Source: Enterobacillus tribolii (lineage in GTDB: Bacteria; Pseudomonadota; Gammaproteobacteria; Enterobacterales; Enterobacteriaceae). From it: 64,000 nt of DNA. The notes under the pieces were generated by a model. That model searched no databases. It had not been told where the DNA came from and saw only the letters and a list, made by a program, of their open reading frames with translations. The first letter of the stretch is position 1; each line of letters opens with the position of its first letter. Both the position numbers and the translations under genes were made by a program. The DNA lies in contig NZ_QRAP01000006.1 of NCBI RefSeq assembly GCF_003363015.1, positions 186,001 to 250,000 of the forward strand, in the 5' to 3' direction. This document shows positions 56,672-64,000 of this stretch, in pieces.

Positions 56672-56993
56672 TGCTGATTCCTCATTAAATGATTCGTGTT
56701 TTTGGTGTTTTTAATTAAAAAGTGAATCACTTTCATAACCACAAAACTACAAAGTGATAACAAAAAGATCAAACATGGTTAATGCTGTTTTGCGATGGGA
56801 TTCACATTAAATAAAATTTAATCTATATATATCAATATAATGATTTTGATGGAGAGTGACCCATCAGGCGGTCAGTAAGATGTGTTAAATGTTTTGTTTT
56901 CATTTTGTTAATTTTTAACTTGGATAAGTTCGGATTTATGTGATACGTATTTATGCGTTTTTTTAGAAAATTTGATTCTTATTGGAGGAGTGG
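56672..56993. other. divergent paaA-paaZ control region
   Basis: This AT-rich gap of about 320 bp must contain both paa promoters. The paaA-proximal part carries a TGATTC / GAATCA inverted repeat of the PaaX-operator type; near paaZ there is another GGGATTCACA. The -10/-35 boxes are not clear enough to mark. Confidence 0.6.
56690..56732. promoter_or_regulatory. candidate PaaX operator
   Basis: TGATTC (56690-56695) and GAATCA (56724-56729) are separated by 28 bp; the left half continues as CGTGTT. The right half sits in AAAGTGAATCACTTT, itself palindromic around a central base. The TGATTC half-sites at the paaA side of the divergent promoter fit the PaaX operator known from E. coli. Confidence 0.5.
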
Positions 56994-59054
56994 ATGCAGC
57001 AGTTAACCAGTTATCTTTCAGGCCGCTGGGTATACGGAGAGGGGCGTCCGCGCGAAATTCATCATGCGGTGAGCGGCGAGGCGCTGTACCAGGTATGTAC
57101 CGACGGCCTGCCGCTGGCGGAAAGCCTGAGCTATGCCCGTAACCACGGCGGCGCGGCGCTGGCGGCCATGACGTTCCAGCAACGGGCGCAGATGATGAAG
57201 GCGCTGGCGAAATACCTGCTGGCGCATAAAGAGAGCCTGTACGAGATTTCATTCCAGACCGGCGCAACCCGCGCCGACAGCTGGGTGGATATCGAGGGCG
57301 GGATCGCCACCCTGTTTTCTTATGCCGGGCTGGCGGGACGCGAGCTGCCGGATGACACCCTGTGGGCGGAAGATGAACTTATCCCGCTGTCGAAGCAGGG
57401 GCAGTTTGCTGCGCGTCATGTGCTGACTTCCCGCCCCGGCGTGGCGCTGCACATTAACGCCTTCAACTTTCCGTGCTGGGGCATGCTGGAAAAACTGGCG
57501 CCGACCTGGATGGCCGGGATGCCGGCGATCATCAAGCCGGCTACGGCTTCTGCGCAGGTGACGCAGGCGATGGTGAAATTGATGGTCGAGAGCGGTCTGG
57601 TGCCGGAAGGCGCGATTCAGCTGATCTGCGGCGGCATCGGCGACATGTTTGAACATCTGGATTTTCAGGATGTGGTGACGTTCACCGGCTCGGCGCAAAC
57701 CGGGCAGAAGCTGCGTTCTCACCCGCATCTGATGGCGAAATCGGTGCCCTTCACCATGGAGGCTGATTCGCTCAACTGCGCTGTTTTAGGCAGCGACGTC
57801 ACGCCGGACATGCCGGAGTTTGCGCTGTTTATCAAAGAGGTTTGCCGTGAGATGACGGTGAAAGCCGGGCAGAAATGTACCGCGATCCGCCGGATTATCG
57901 TTCCCGCGGCGCAGGTTGACGCGGTGTGTGATGCCTTGCTGAAACGTCTTTCCGGCGTGGTGATGGGCGATCCGCGCGTGGAAGGCGTGAAAATGGGGGC
58001 GCTGGTCAGCCTGGAGCAGCGCGACGACGTGCAGGAGAAAGTCGACTTCCTGCTGCGTAACGGCTGCGAGCCGCTGTGTGGCGCGACGACGGAAGGGCTG
58101 ACGCTGACGGGCGACAATCTGGGCAAGGGGGCGTTCTATCCGCCCACGTTGCTTTATTGCGCCGATCCGTTGACGCATCAGGCGGTACATGCCACCGAGG
58201 CGTTCGGGCCGGTGGCGACGCTGATGCCGTATCAGGATTTGGCGCAGGCGGTAACTCTGGCGCAGTTGGGCGGCGGCAGCCTGGCGGGGTCGCTGGTGAC
58301 GGCGGACGGCGAGGTGGCGTCGCAGGTGATCCGCGCCAGCGCCTGCGCGCACGGGCGCATGCTGGTTCTTGACGCTGCTGCGGCTGCGGAGTCGACCGGT
58401 CACGGTTCACCGCTGCCGATGCTGGTGCACGGTGGCCCGGGACGTGCGGGCGGCGGGGAAGAACTGGGCGGACTGCGTGCGGTGAAACACTACATGCAAC
58501 GTACCGCGATTCAGGGCAGCCCGGCGATGCTGGCGGCCATCGGCCGTGAGTGGGTACGTGGCGCGCCGGTGGCGGAAGATCCGGTTCATCCGTTCCGGAA
58601 ATACTTTGAGGAACTGCGCATTGGCGAAAGCCTGCTGACCGCGCGGCGTACCGTGACCGAAGCGGACATCGTCAACTTCGGCTGCCTGAGCGGCGACCAC
58701 TTCTACGCGCACATGGATAAGATCGGCGCGGCGCAGTCGTTGTTCGGCGAACGCGTGGCGCACGGCTATTTCGTGGTATCGGCGGCGGCGGGGCTGTTCG
58801 TGGACCCGGCGGTCGGGCCGGTCATCGCCAACTACGGTATGGAAGGGCTGCGGTTTATTGAGCCGGTTAAGATCGGGGATACCATTCAGGTACGCCTGAC
58901 CTGCCGCAAGAAGATCAAAAAAGCGCAGAAAAGCGCAGAGGACAAACCGCATGGCGTGGTGGTGTGGGATGTGCAGGTCTTCAATCAGGAAGGAAATGCC
59001 GTGGCGTTGTATAACATTCTGACGCTGGTGGAGAGGAAAGAAGGCGACTTCTGA
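56994..59054 (+). CDS. paaZ: oxepin-CoA hydrolase / 3-oxo-5,6-dehydrosuberyl-CoA semialdehyde dehydrogenase
   Basis: 686-aa fusion. Residues about 1-520 are an aldehyde dehydrogenase ([10 protein letters not shown]; catalytic Cys in [12 protein letters not shown]). Residues about 545-686 are a MaoC-like hydratase domain ([21 protein letters not shown]). The hydratase opens the oxepin ring and the dehydrogenase oxidises the resulting aldehyde. ATG 56994 has GGAGG five bases upstream; a TTG at 56982 is less likely. It is divergent from paaA and ends in a strong terminator. Confidence 0.97.
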   Translation: MQQLTSYLSGRWVYGEGRPREIHHAVSGEALYQVCTDGLPLAESLSYARNHGGAALAAMTFQQRAQMMKALAKYLLAHKESLYEISFQTGATRADSWVDIEGGIATLFSYAGLAGRELPDDTLWAEDELIPLSKQGQFAARHVLTSRPGVALHINAFNFPCWGMLEKLAPTWMAGMPAIIKPATASAQVTQAMVKLMVESGLVPEGAIQLICGGIGDMFEHLDFQDVVTFTGSAQTGQKLRSHPHLMAKSVPFTMEADSLNCAVLGSDVTPDMPEFALFIKEVCREMTVKAGQKCTAIRRIIVPAAQVDAVCDALLKRLSGVVMGDPRVEGVKMGALVSLEQRDDVQEKVDFLLRNGCEPLCGATTEGLTLTGDNLGKGAFYPPTLLYCADPLTHQAVHATEAFGPVATLMPYQDLAQAVTLAQLGGGSLAGSLVTADGEVASQVIRASACAHGRMLVLDAAAAAESTGHGSPLPMLVHGGPGRAGGGEELGGLRAVKHYMQRTAIQGSPAMLAAIGREWVRGAPVAEDPVHPFRKYFEELRIGESLLTARRTVTEADIVNFGCLSGDHFYAHMDKIGAAQSLFGERVAHGYFVVSAAAGLFVDPAVGPVIANYGMEGLRFIEPVKIGDTIQVRLTCRKKIKKAQKSAEDKPHGVVVWDVQVFNQEGNAVALYNILTLVERKEGDF

Positions 59055-59092
59055 AGCCGCGGGCAAGATGCCGTATCCCGTTGACGGAACCG

Positions 59093-59118
59093 CGGGCGAC
59101 CGGAAGGTCGCCCGTTTT
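59093..59118 (+). terminator. paaZ terminator
   Basis: CGGGCGACC, GGAA loop, GGTCGCCCG, then TTTT: a canonical intrinsic terminator 38 nt past the paaZ stop. Confidence 0.85.
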
Positions 59119-59137
59119 GCAGGGAAAACGCGCGCAG

Positions 59138-60085
59138 TTACATACTTTCAGGAACGATATTTACCCATTGCTGACCGTTATAAACCCAGACACTTTTACG
59201 CCGGGCGACTAACAAAAAGTGTTCGCAACAATCCATTGTTCCCATGAGTGCAAGAGGGCTGCCCTGATACAGCACTTCAGTTTCTAACGTGATGCCATTC
59301 CAACATAAGAAATCATATTTCCCGCAGCCCCAAATTTTATTATTAAACCAATGCAAATCGCTTATTTTATCTGTTAATTCTAGTTCGCAAATGGCTTCCC
59401 AGCGATTTAAACGGCCCTTCCATAATTTATGTTTGGCAGCAACATAGACATTACCATCACCTGCACAACAGACGGCCGTTAGTTTATCATTTGTCGGGAA
59501 ACCGCATTGCTTCCATATCTGCCCATCGTAATGCCAAATATCGCCCTTACCTCCCACGGCATAAATATCGTTAGACGTAAAACCATCGATATCCAAAAAG
59601 TCAGTGTCAGATAAATCTTCAGGCTCTTTTAACCCGTTATCAACAGCAATCCACGTCCCAATATCAACCCTACGGAATACGGCTCTGTGACTTCCGACAA
59701 CCCACGGAAAGCCATCAATTTTTTTTGCTTTTCTGACAGGGAGCAGCTCATTTTGTTTAATGTCTTCAACAGGCCAATCCCTCTGAGGTCCGCCCGTTGG
59801 AATAACTGAACCGCCTAAAACCTGGATAATCAATCCTTGCTCCACAGGTTTTTCGGATGTACAAACTACCGCCCAGAACGATTCGTCAAAGGAGCTGTAA
59901 CCATGCTCAATATTATCTCCTTCTTGTACTAAGAGTAATAGCTGCATTTTCGATTTTTGCTCATCCTGAGTTTTATCCTCAGTAGCAAGTAAATAAATCA
60001 TGTCTTTATTACGAATGGCACAGTCCGTAAATGAATATCCATCACAATGTTCTGACCATATTTCCTTAGGTATCGTTGAGTGCAT
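59138..60085 (-). CDS. hypothetical protein with propeller-like repeats
   Basis: 315-aa protein of unknown function, visibly lower in GC than its neighbours. The second half shows recurring blades of the form D-x-Y-A-V-G-x-x-G-x-I-W-x-Y-D-G (for example NDIYAVGGKGDIWHYDGQIWKQCG, then NVYVAAKHKLWKGRLNRWE and RRKSVWVYNGQQWV), suggesting a beta-propeller. No signal peptide or membrane segment. ATG 60085 has GGCGGA eight bases upstream; an in-frame GTG is at 60100. It stands alone between paaZ and mazG; acquisition by transfer is likely from base composition. Confidence 0.75.
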   Translation of the reverse strand: MHSTIPKEIWSEHCDGYSFTDCAIRNKDMIYLLATEDKTQDEQKSKMQLLLLVQEGDNIEHGYSSFDESFWAVVCTSEKPVEQGLIIQVLGGSVIPTGGPQRDWPVEDIKQNELLPVRKAKKIDGFPWVVGSHRAVFRRVDIGTWIAVDNGLKEPEDLSDTDFLDIDGFTSNDIYAVGGKGDIWHYDGQIWKQCGFPTNDKLTAVCCAGDGNVYVAAKHKLWKGRLNRWEAICELELTDKISDLHWFNNKIWGCGKYDFLCWNGITLETEVLYQGSPLALMGTMDCCEHFLLVARRKSVWVYNGQQWVNIVPESM

Positions 60086-60444
60086 TGTTCTATCCGCCAC
60101 ATTAATTAGTATCGACCGCCTGTTTGTGGTTTAGGCGTCAACTGTGTCTGAATGCCATTTTTTCACAGTCATATTTTTTCTCGATATTTGATGCAATCAA
60201 ATACATTGCCATTTGCATAGCGGAAACCTGCCTTACCCCCGATTTCCATCAGCGGAATTCCGGATAAAACCACATCAATTGTTAATTGGCAACCAGCGAT
60301 TGCTGAATTGTGTTCAGACAGGTTCAGGTAACGGCAGCTCCTGCGTTTAGACCTGCTCCAGCCTGCTAAACCTTCTTCCCCACCCGCTTTTTTGATACGT
60401 TGTCATGATTCACATTGTTACCCCTACGTTTTAACGGAAAAATC
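60086..60444. other. intergenic region upstream of mazG
   Basis: About 360 bp between the divergent propeller-like gene and mazG. No gene, repeat or clear promoter recognised; relA and mazEF, which precede mazG in E. coli, are absent here. Confidence 0.5.
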
Positions 60445-61236
60445 ATGACTATCCCCCCGATGCAGCGCCTTCTTACCATTATGCAAACCCTGCGCGATCC
60501 TGAGCGCGGTTGCCCCTGGGACGTTAAACAGACGTTTGCCACCATCGCGCCTTACACGCTGGAGGAAACCTACGAGGTGCTTGATGCGATTGCGCGCGAG
60601 GATTTCGGCGATCTGCGCGATGAGCTGGGCGACCTGCTGTTTCAGGTGGTGTTTTACGCCCAAATGGCGCAGGAGCAAGGGCGGTTTACCTTTGATGATA
60701 TCTGTAACGCCATCAGCGATAAGCTGGAGCGCCGTCACCCGCACGTTTTTGCCGCCGAACATCATGAAACCGCCGAGGCTTCGCTGGCACGCTGGGAGCA
60801 GCGTAAAGCTGAAGAGCGCGCCGAAAAATCCATGCATTCCGCACTGGATGATATTCCCGCTGCGTTGCCTGCCCTGATGCGCGCTTACAAAATCCAAAAA
60901 CGCTGCGCCGCGGTGGGCTTTGACTGGGACACCCTCGGGCCGGTGCTGGGCAAAGTGTATGAGGAAATCGACGAGGTGATGGATGAAGCCCGGCAGGCCG
61001 TCGTGGATGAGGAGAAGCTGGGCGAGGAGATTGGCGACTTGTTGTTTGCGACCGTCAATCTGTCGCGCCATCTGGGCCATAAGGCAGAAAATGCGTTACA
61101 GGCCGCCAACCGTAAATTTGAACGTCGCTTCCGCGCCGTAGAAGAGGCGGTGCGGGCCAGCGGAAAAACGCTGGAAGAGTCTTCCCTTGAGGAGATGGAG
61201 GCATTCTGGCAGCAGGTGAAAAAGTCGGAAAACTAA
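60445..61236 (+). CDS. mazG: nucleoside triphosphate pyrophosphohydrolase MazG
   Basis: 263-aa MazG with two tandem all-alpha pyrophosphatase domains. The first has GCPWDVKQTFATIAPYTLEETYEVLDAI and DELGDLLFQVVFYAQ; the second has EEIDEVMDEA and EEIGDLLFATVNLSRHLG. It hydrolyses all canonical NTPs and modulates starvation signalling. ATG 60445 gives the usual MTIPPMQRLL start. In E. coli it precedes pyrG; here an NRPS gene follows instead. Confidence 0.96.
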   Translation: MTIPPMQRLLTIMQTLRDPERGCPWDVKQTFATIAPYTLEETYEVLDAIAREDFGDLRDELGDLLFQVVFYAQMAQEQGRFTFDDICNAISDKLERRHPHVFAAEHHETAEASLARWEQRKAEERAEKSMHSALDDIPAALPALMRAYKIQKRCAAVGFDWDTLGPVLGKVYEEIDEVMDEARQAVVDEEKLGEEIGDLLFATVNLSRHLGHKAENALQAANRKFERRFRAVEEAVRASGKTLEESSLEEMEAFWQQVKKSEN

Positions 61237-61251
61237 CGCGAATGAGCGCTG

Positions 61252-61279
61252 TGCCGGAATAGAAAAAACTATTCCGGCA
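61252..61279 (+). terminator. strong hairpin after mazG
   Basis: TGCCGGAATAG, six A residues, CTATTCCGGCA: a perfect 11-bp stem 15 nt past the mazG stop codon. It lacks a downstream T tract on the plus strand, so termination efficiency is uncertain. Confidence 0.5.
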
Positions 61280-61730
61280 TAACAAGAGCAGATTCATCCT
61301 ATCTCATTTAATGACGTTCTACTGATTTATCGTCTGAATCATTTAGCCTGCTTAACGTGCGGGCTTGATTTATTACATCAGACGATATTTCGCAGTGGAA
61401 GAAAATGATACTCATGTATTTTTGTATTATTTCAGAATATATAGTCGTGAATGTTTATTCCGACGTTTTCATCTCCCTTCCGTCTCTTGCTTCCGGGAGA
61501 TATCTGCCTTATTAAGTTTATCAATAATACTAACTAATATAATGCCAATGCGGCTGGAAGCCGCGCACGCCCTGCATCTTTCCTTGTCAGCCCGTAATGC
61601 AGGGTGTCAGTCTCCTTTTTCTCGGAAATATCCTTGACTAATGCGATGTTGCGTAAGGATTTTTGGGCTGTGAAACGATCGGGAACTAAATTTTTTGCCG
61701 ATCGTGCTGAGGAGAGTCATTAGAGGTAAT

Positions 61731-61856
61731 ATGTTGATTATTCAGACAGGTCTGACAATAAATCAGCAACATCATAAAAAAAACTTATATCTTGTCGTTG
61801 ATTTCGTATTTTATATAAATATTATTATTGCAGAATTGATGACCTTCTCCTGGTAG
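61731..61856 (+). CDS. possible short leader ORF upstream of the NRPS gene
   Basis: ATG 61731 with AGAGG four bases upstream opens 41 codons (MLIIQTGLTINQQ...) with a hydrophobic stretch (VVDFVFYINIIIAEL), ending 67 nt before the NRPS start. I recognise no family. The composition equals that of the surrounding AT-rich DNA, so it may be chance. Confidence 0.2.
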   Translation: MLIIQTGLTINQQHHKKNLYLVVDFVFYINIIIAELMTFSW

Positions 61857-61923
61857 CTGAATCTATTTCGCTAAAGTTTTTCTGTGGCAGATCGCCTGAA
61901 GTGAAATTGTCTGAGGATCCAGA

Positions 61924-64000
61924 ATGAAAGAAATTATGGTTTCATCTCATGCAGGGCTATTCTGGAATAACGAAAAATTACTGAATCGCCGTAGCACCGA
62001 TTATCGCCTTGCTTTGGATCCTGCCGAGGGCGCTCAACCGATCGTGGCGTTGGGCCGGCGTGATTACCCACTTTCCTGGCCGCAGATGCGGCTTTGGTAC
62101 AGCGGACACCCTGATTGCGATGATGCGCTGAATCACGTACCGATGTTGTTTCGTCTGGACGAGCGGACGAACATTACCGCGCTGTGTCGTGGCATGCAAG
62201 CCGTCGTTGCCCGTCACAGTTGCCTGAACAGCGTGTTTGAAACGGCGGAAAGAGGGCAGGTTCGTACCCGTTCCACCGGTGTGGCGCTGGAGGTTACCGA
62301 GCGCGTCTTGTCTGATGAGGAATGGGATGCATGCCTGTGTCAGGACGTTAACGCGCCGTTTGATCCCGCCACCACGCCGCCGGTGCGAGCCGTTATTTAC
62401 CGTCGTTCGGGCGTTGACGGCGTGCGCTACTATTTGCTGCTGGTGTTTCATCATCTGGTGTTCGATGACGCTTCGCGGGCCATCCTGCTGAATGAGCTGG
62501 AGCATTGCTATCAGGCCTACCGCCGCGGAGAAGAACCCGCTTTGGCGCCGCTGTCGCTGCAATACGGCGACTATGCCGTGTGGCAGCGCGGCCTGCTGGG
62601 GTCGGCGTCCATGCAGGCGCGCAGAGCCTGGTGGTGGGAGCGGCTGAAGGGCTGGCAACCGCTGACATTGCCTTTGGATTTCAGGCGCCCGGCGCGTTTC
62701 GAGCACCGTGGCGTTAATTATGCTTTCTCACTGCCGCCTGAACTGACGGCACGCGTGGTTCAGGTTGCCCGACGGGAATGCATCACGCCGTTTGCACTTT
62801 ATCTGGCTGGCTTTAACCTGCTGCTTGCCGCTTTCAGCGGACAGCGGGACATTCTGGTCGGCACGCCGGCGGCCAACCGCCCCTCGCCGCAGACGCGTCA
62901 GCTCATCGGCTTTTTCGCCAATACGCTGCCGCTGCGCAGCCGCATTGACGACGATGTCTCGCCGTCGGTTTATTTACGTACGGTATTCAAATCGCTGTTG
63001 CAGGCGCGGCGGCATCAGCAACTGCCGCTGGAGCAATTGCTTGAAATGCTGAGCGTGCCGCGCGATCCGTCGGTGCATCCGCTGTTTCAGGTGATGTTTA
63101 CCCTGACTTCCGCCCAGGATGTGAAAATGCCGGAGTGGATGAATGCGGAATGCCTGCTGGAATACCATCAGGTTGCGGAGCGCGATCTGACGTTCAGCGT
63201 GATGCCCGATGACGCTTACCCGTGCGCGGTGATTAATTACGCGACGGCGTTATTTGCGCCTGACACTATCGCCTGCCTGGCCGACTATTATCTGCGCATC
63301 ATGCACCAGCTGCTCGACGAAAAAACGCGCCGTATCGGGGATATCACGCTGATACCTGCGCAGGCGATTGCGGACATGCGCACGTCGTGGCAGGACCGTC
63401 CGTATGCGTATGAGTTCGAACGTCCGATCTGGTGCGACTTCGTCACCCAGGCGCAGCATGCTCCGCAGGCCATCGCCGTTATCGATGAACTGGGGGAGTT
63501 AAGCTACGGCGATTTATACCGCGCGGCCCTGACGCTGGCCGCTCAGCTGCGAACCTCTGCCGCCATGGACGGGGAAGCGATCGCGGTGCTGGTAGATAAA
63601 GGGCGGGCGCAGGTGATCGCCATACTGGGTTGCTCGCTGGCCGGTATGGCTTTTCTGCCGATGGACAATACCTGGTCTGAAATCCGGCGGCGTGACGCAA
63701 TGCGTCAGGTAAATGCCCGCCTGGTTATCAGCAGCCATCCGTGGTCCGTCGGTGCGGAAAATACGCTGGTGATGATTTCTCCGCAGGGCCAGGTTGCTGC
63801 GCTGCCGGAACCGGAACATATTCCCGGCCCGGTGAAGTGTGCGCCGGATGATCCGGCCTACATGATTTTTTCCACGGATGCGACCGGCGTGATCACGGGT
63901 GTTGCCGTCGAACACCGCAGTGCCGTGAACAGCATTATCGATGTACTGGGGAAAATGTCCGTTAAGGCCGGAGAGCGTGGGTTTGCGGTCAGCGCGCTGA
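61924..64000 (+). CDS. nonribosomal peptide synthetase, condensation and adenylation domains (partial)
   Basis: Open from ATG 61924 to the window edge (692 codons). Residues about 45-480 are a condensation domain: C1-like YPLSWPQMRLWY, active-site HHLVFDD (His176, His177; the usual final Gly is Asp), then VGTPAANRPSP and IGFFANTLPLR. From about 500 an adenylation domain begins (LSYGDLYRAA, ILGCSLAGMAFLPMD). Its A3 nucleotide loop reads FSTDATGVITGVAVEHRS (from residue 649), lacking the canonical TSG[ST]TGxPKG pattern and its Lys. The domain may be inactive or unusual. No product can be predicted. It follows mazG on the same strand. Confidence 0.88.
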   Translation, partial: MKEIMVSSHAGLFWNNEKLLNRRSTDYRLALDPAEGAQPIVALGRRDYPLSWPQMRLWYSGHPDCDDALNHVPMLFRLDERTNITALCRGMQAVVARHSCLNSVFETAERGQVRTRSTGVALEVTERVLSDEEWDACLCQDVNAPFDPATTPPVRAVIYRRSGVDGVRYYLLLVFHHLVFDDASRAILLNELEHCYQAYRRGEEPALAPLSLQYGDYAVWQRGLLGSASMQARRAWWWERLKGWQPLTLPLDFRRPARFEHRGVNYAFSLPPELTARVVQVARRECITPFALYLAGFNLLLAAFSGQRDILVGTPAANRPSPQTRQLIGFFANTLPLRSRIDDDVSPSVYLRTVFKSLLQARRHQQLPLEQLLEMLSVPRDPSVHPLFQVMFTLTSAQDVKMPEWMNAECLLEYHQVAERDLTFSVMPDDAYPCAVINYATALFAPDTIACLADYYLRIMHQLLDEKTRRIGDITLIPAQAIADMRTSWQDRPYAYEFERPIWCDFVTQAQHAPQAIAVIDELGELSYGDLYRAALTLAAQLRTSAAMDGEAIAVLVDKGRAQVIAILGCSLAGMAFLPMDNTWSEIRRRDAMRQVNARLVISSHPWSVGAENTLVMISPQGQVAALPEPEHIPGPVKCAPDDPAYMIFSTDATGVITGVAVEHRSAVNSIIDVLGKMSVKAGERGFAVSAL

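Larger units (their letters stand above)
61237..61923. other. AT-rich region between mazG and the NRPS gene
   Basis: About 690 bp, becoming very AT-rich from 61350. It contains the hairpin at 61252-61279 and a possible 41-codon open frame at 61731-61856. It presumably carries the NRPS promoter. No pyrG start is present. Confidence 0.6.

Noticed and set aside
56735-56790. CRP site in the paaA-paaZ region.
   Set aside because: AAGTGATAACAAAAAGATCA is too far from TGTGA-N6-TCACA to support a call, although CRP control of paa is known in E. coli.

Overview
The window reads as a chromosomal segment of a member of the Enterobacterales, most likely of the Pectobacteriaceae/Yersiniaceae side. This rests on a moderately GC-rich backbone, the gene order ssrA-smpB-ratA/ratB-bamE-recN-nadK-grpE and ung-grcA-srmB-trmN-nadB-rpoE-rseABC-lepA-lepB-rnc-era-recO-pdxJ-acpS, and an SsrA tag of ANDENYALAA. 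The genus assignment is inference; no rRNA is present.

Layout. (1) 0.1-3.1 kb: Dps-family protein, SDR oxidoreductase, small AAA ATPase, and the ygaV-ygaP sulfur-responsive pair with an exact ATTC-N8-GAAT operator. (2) 3.2-10.1 kb: an eight-gene plus-strand catabolic operon. It holds otnK, otnC, a DeoR regulator, otnI, a BKACE-family enzyme, a BASS-type transporter, a GlcG/HbpS-like protein and an Asp/Glu-racemase-like protein. It lacks the tetronate dehydrogenase that normally starts the pathway. A convergent FAD amine oxidoreductase follows. (3) 11.6-24.0 kb: an AT-rich accessory region. It contains a short membrane-anchored winged-helix regulator, a complete chaperone-usher fimbrial operon with its LuxR-type regulator, an IS4-family remnant, a coupled gene pair (MASE1-PAS protein plus HdeD-like membrane protein carrying a permuted NlpC/P60-like domain), and a frameshifted P4-type integrase relic beside ssrA. 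This looks like what is left of a genomic island that used the ssrA 3' end as attachment site. (4) 24.0-45.1 kb: conserved core. It covers trans-translation (ssrA, smpB), outer-membrane assembly (bamE), SOS repair (recN with LexA boxes), NAD kinase, heat-shock grpE with a sigma-32 promoter, ung, grcA with FNR-type sites, srmB, trmN, nadB, the sigma-E operon rpoE-rseABC with its own sigma-E promoter, and lepA-lepB-rnc-era-recO-pdxJ-acpS. (5) 45.1-59.1 kb: a complete phenylacetate degradation locus, paaZ divergent from paaABCDEFGHIJK, then paaX and paaY. (6) 59.1-64.0 kb: a low-GC propeller-like orphan, mazG, and the first 2.1 kb of a nonribosomal peptide synthetase gene that leaves the window.

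How the parts work together. The paa genes encode the full route from phenylacetate: PaaK makes the CoA ester, PaaABCDE epoxidises the ring, PaaG isomerises, PaaZ opens the ring and oxidises, and PaaF/H/J carry out beta-oxidation. PaaX represses, and PaaI and PaaY are thioesterases. In the otn operon, OtnI, OtnK and OtnC would turn a 2-oxo-tetronate into dihydroxyacetone phosphate, while the BKACE, transporter and racemase-like genes suggest a different or more complex substrate. The most noteworthy candidates for something undescribed are this hybrid operon, the ATGA-coupled MASE1-PAS/HdeD-like cysteine-hydrolase pair, and the NRPS placed directly after mazG whose adenylation domain has lost its ATP-binding A3 signature.
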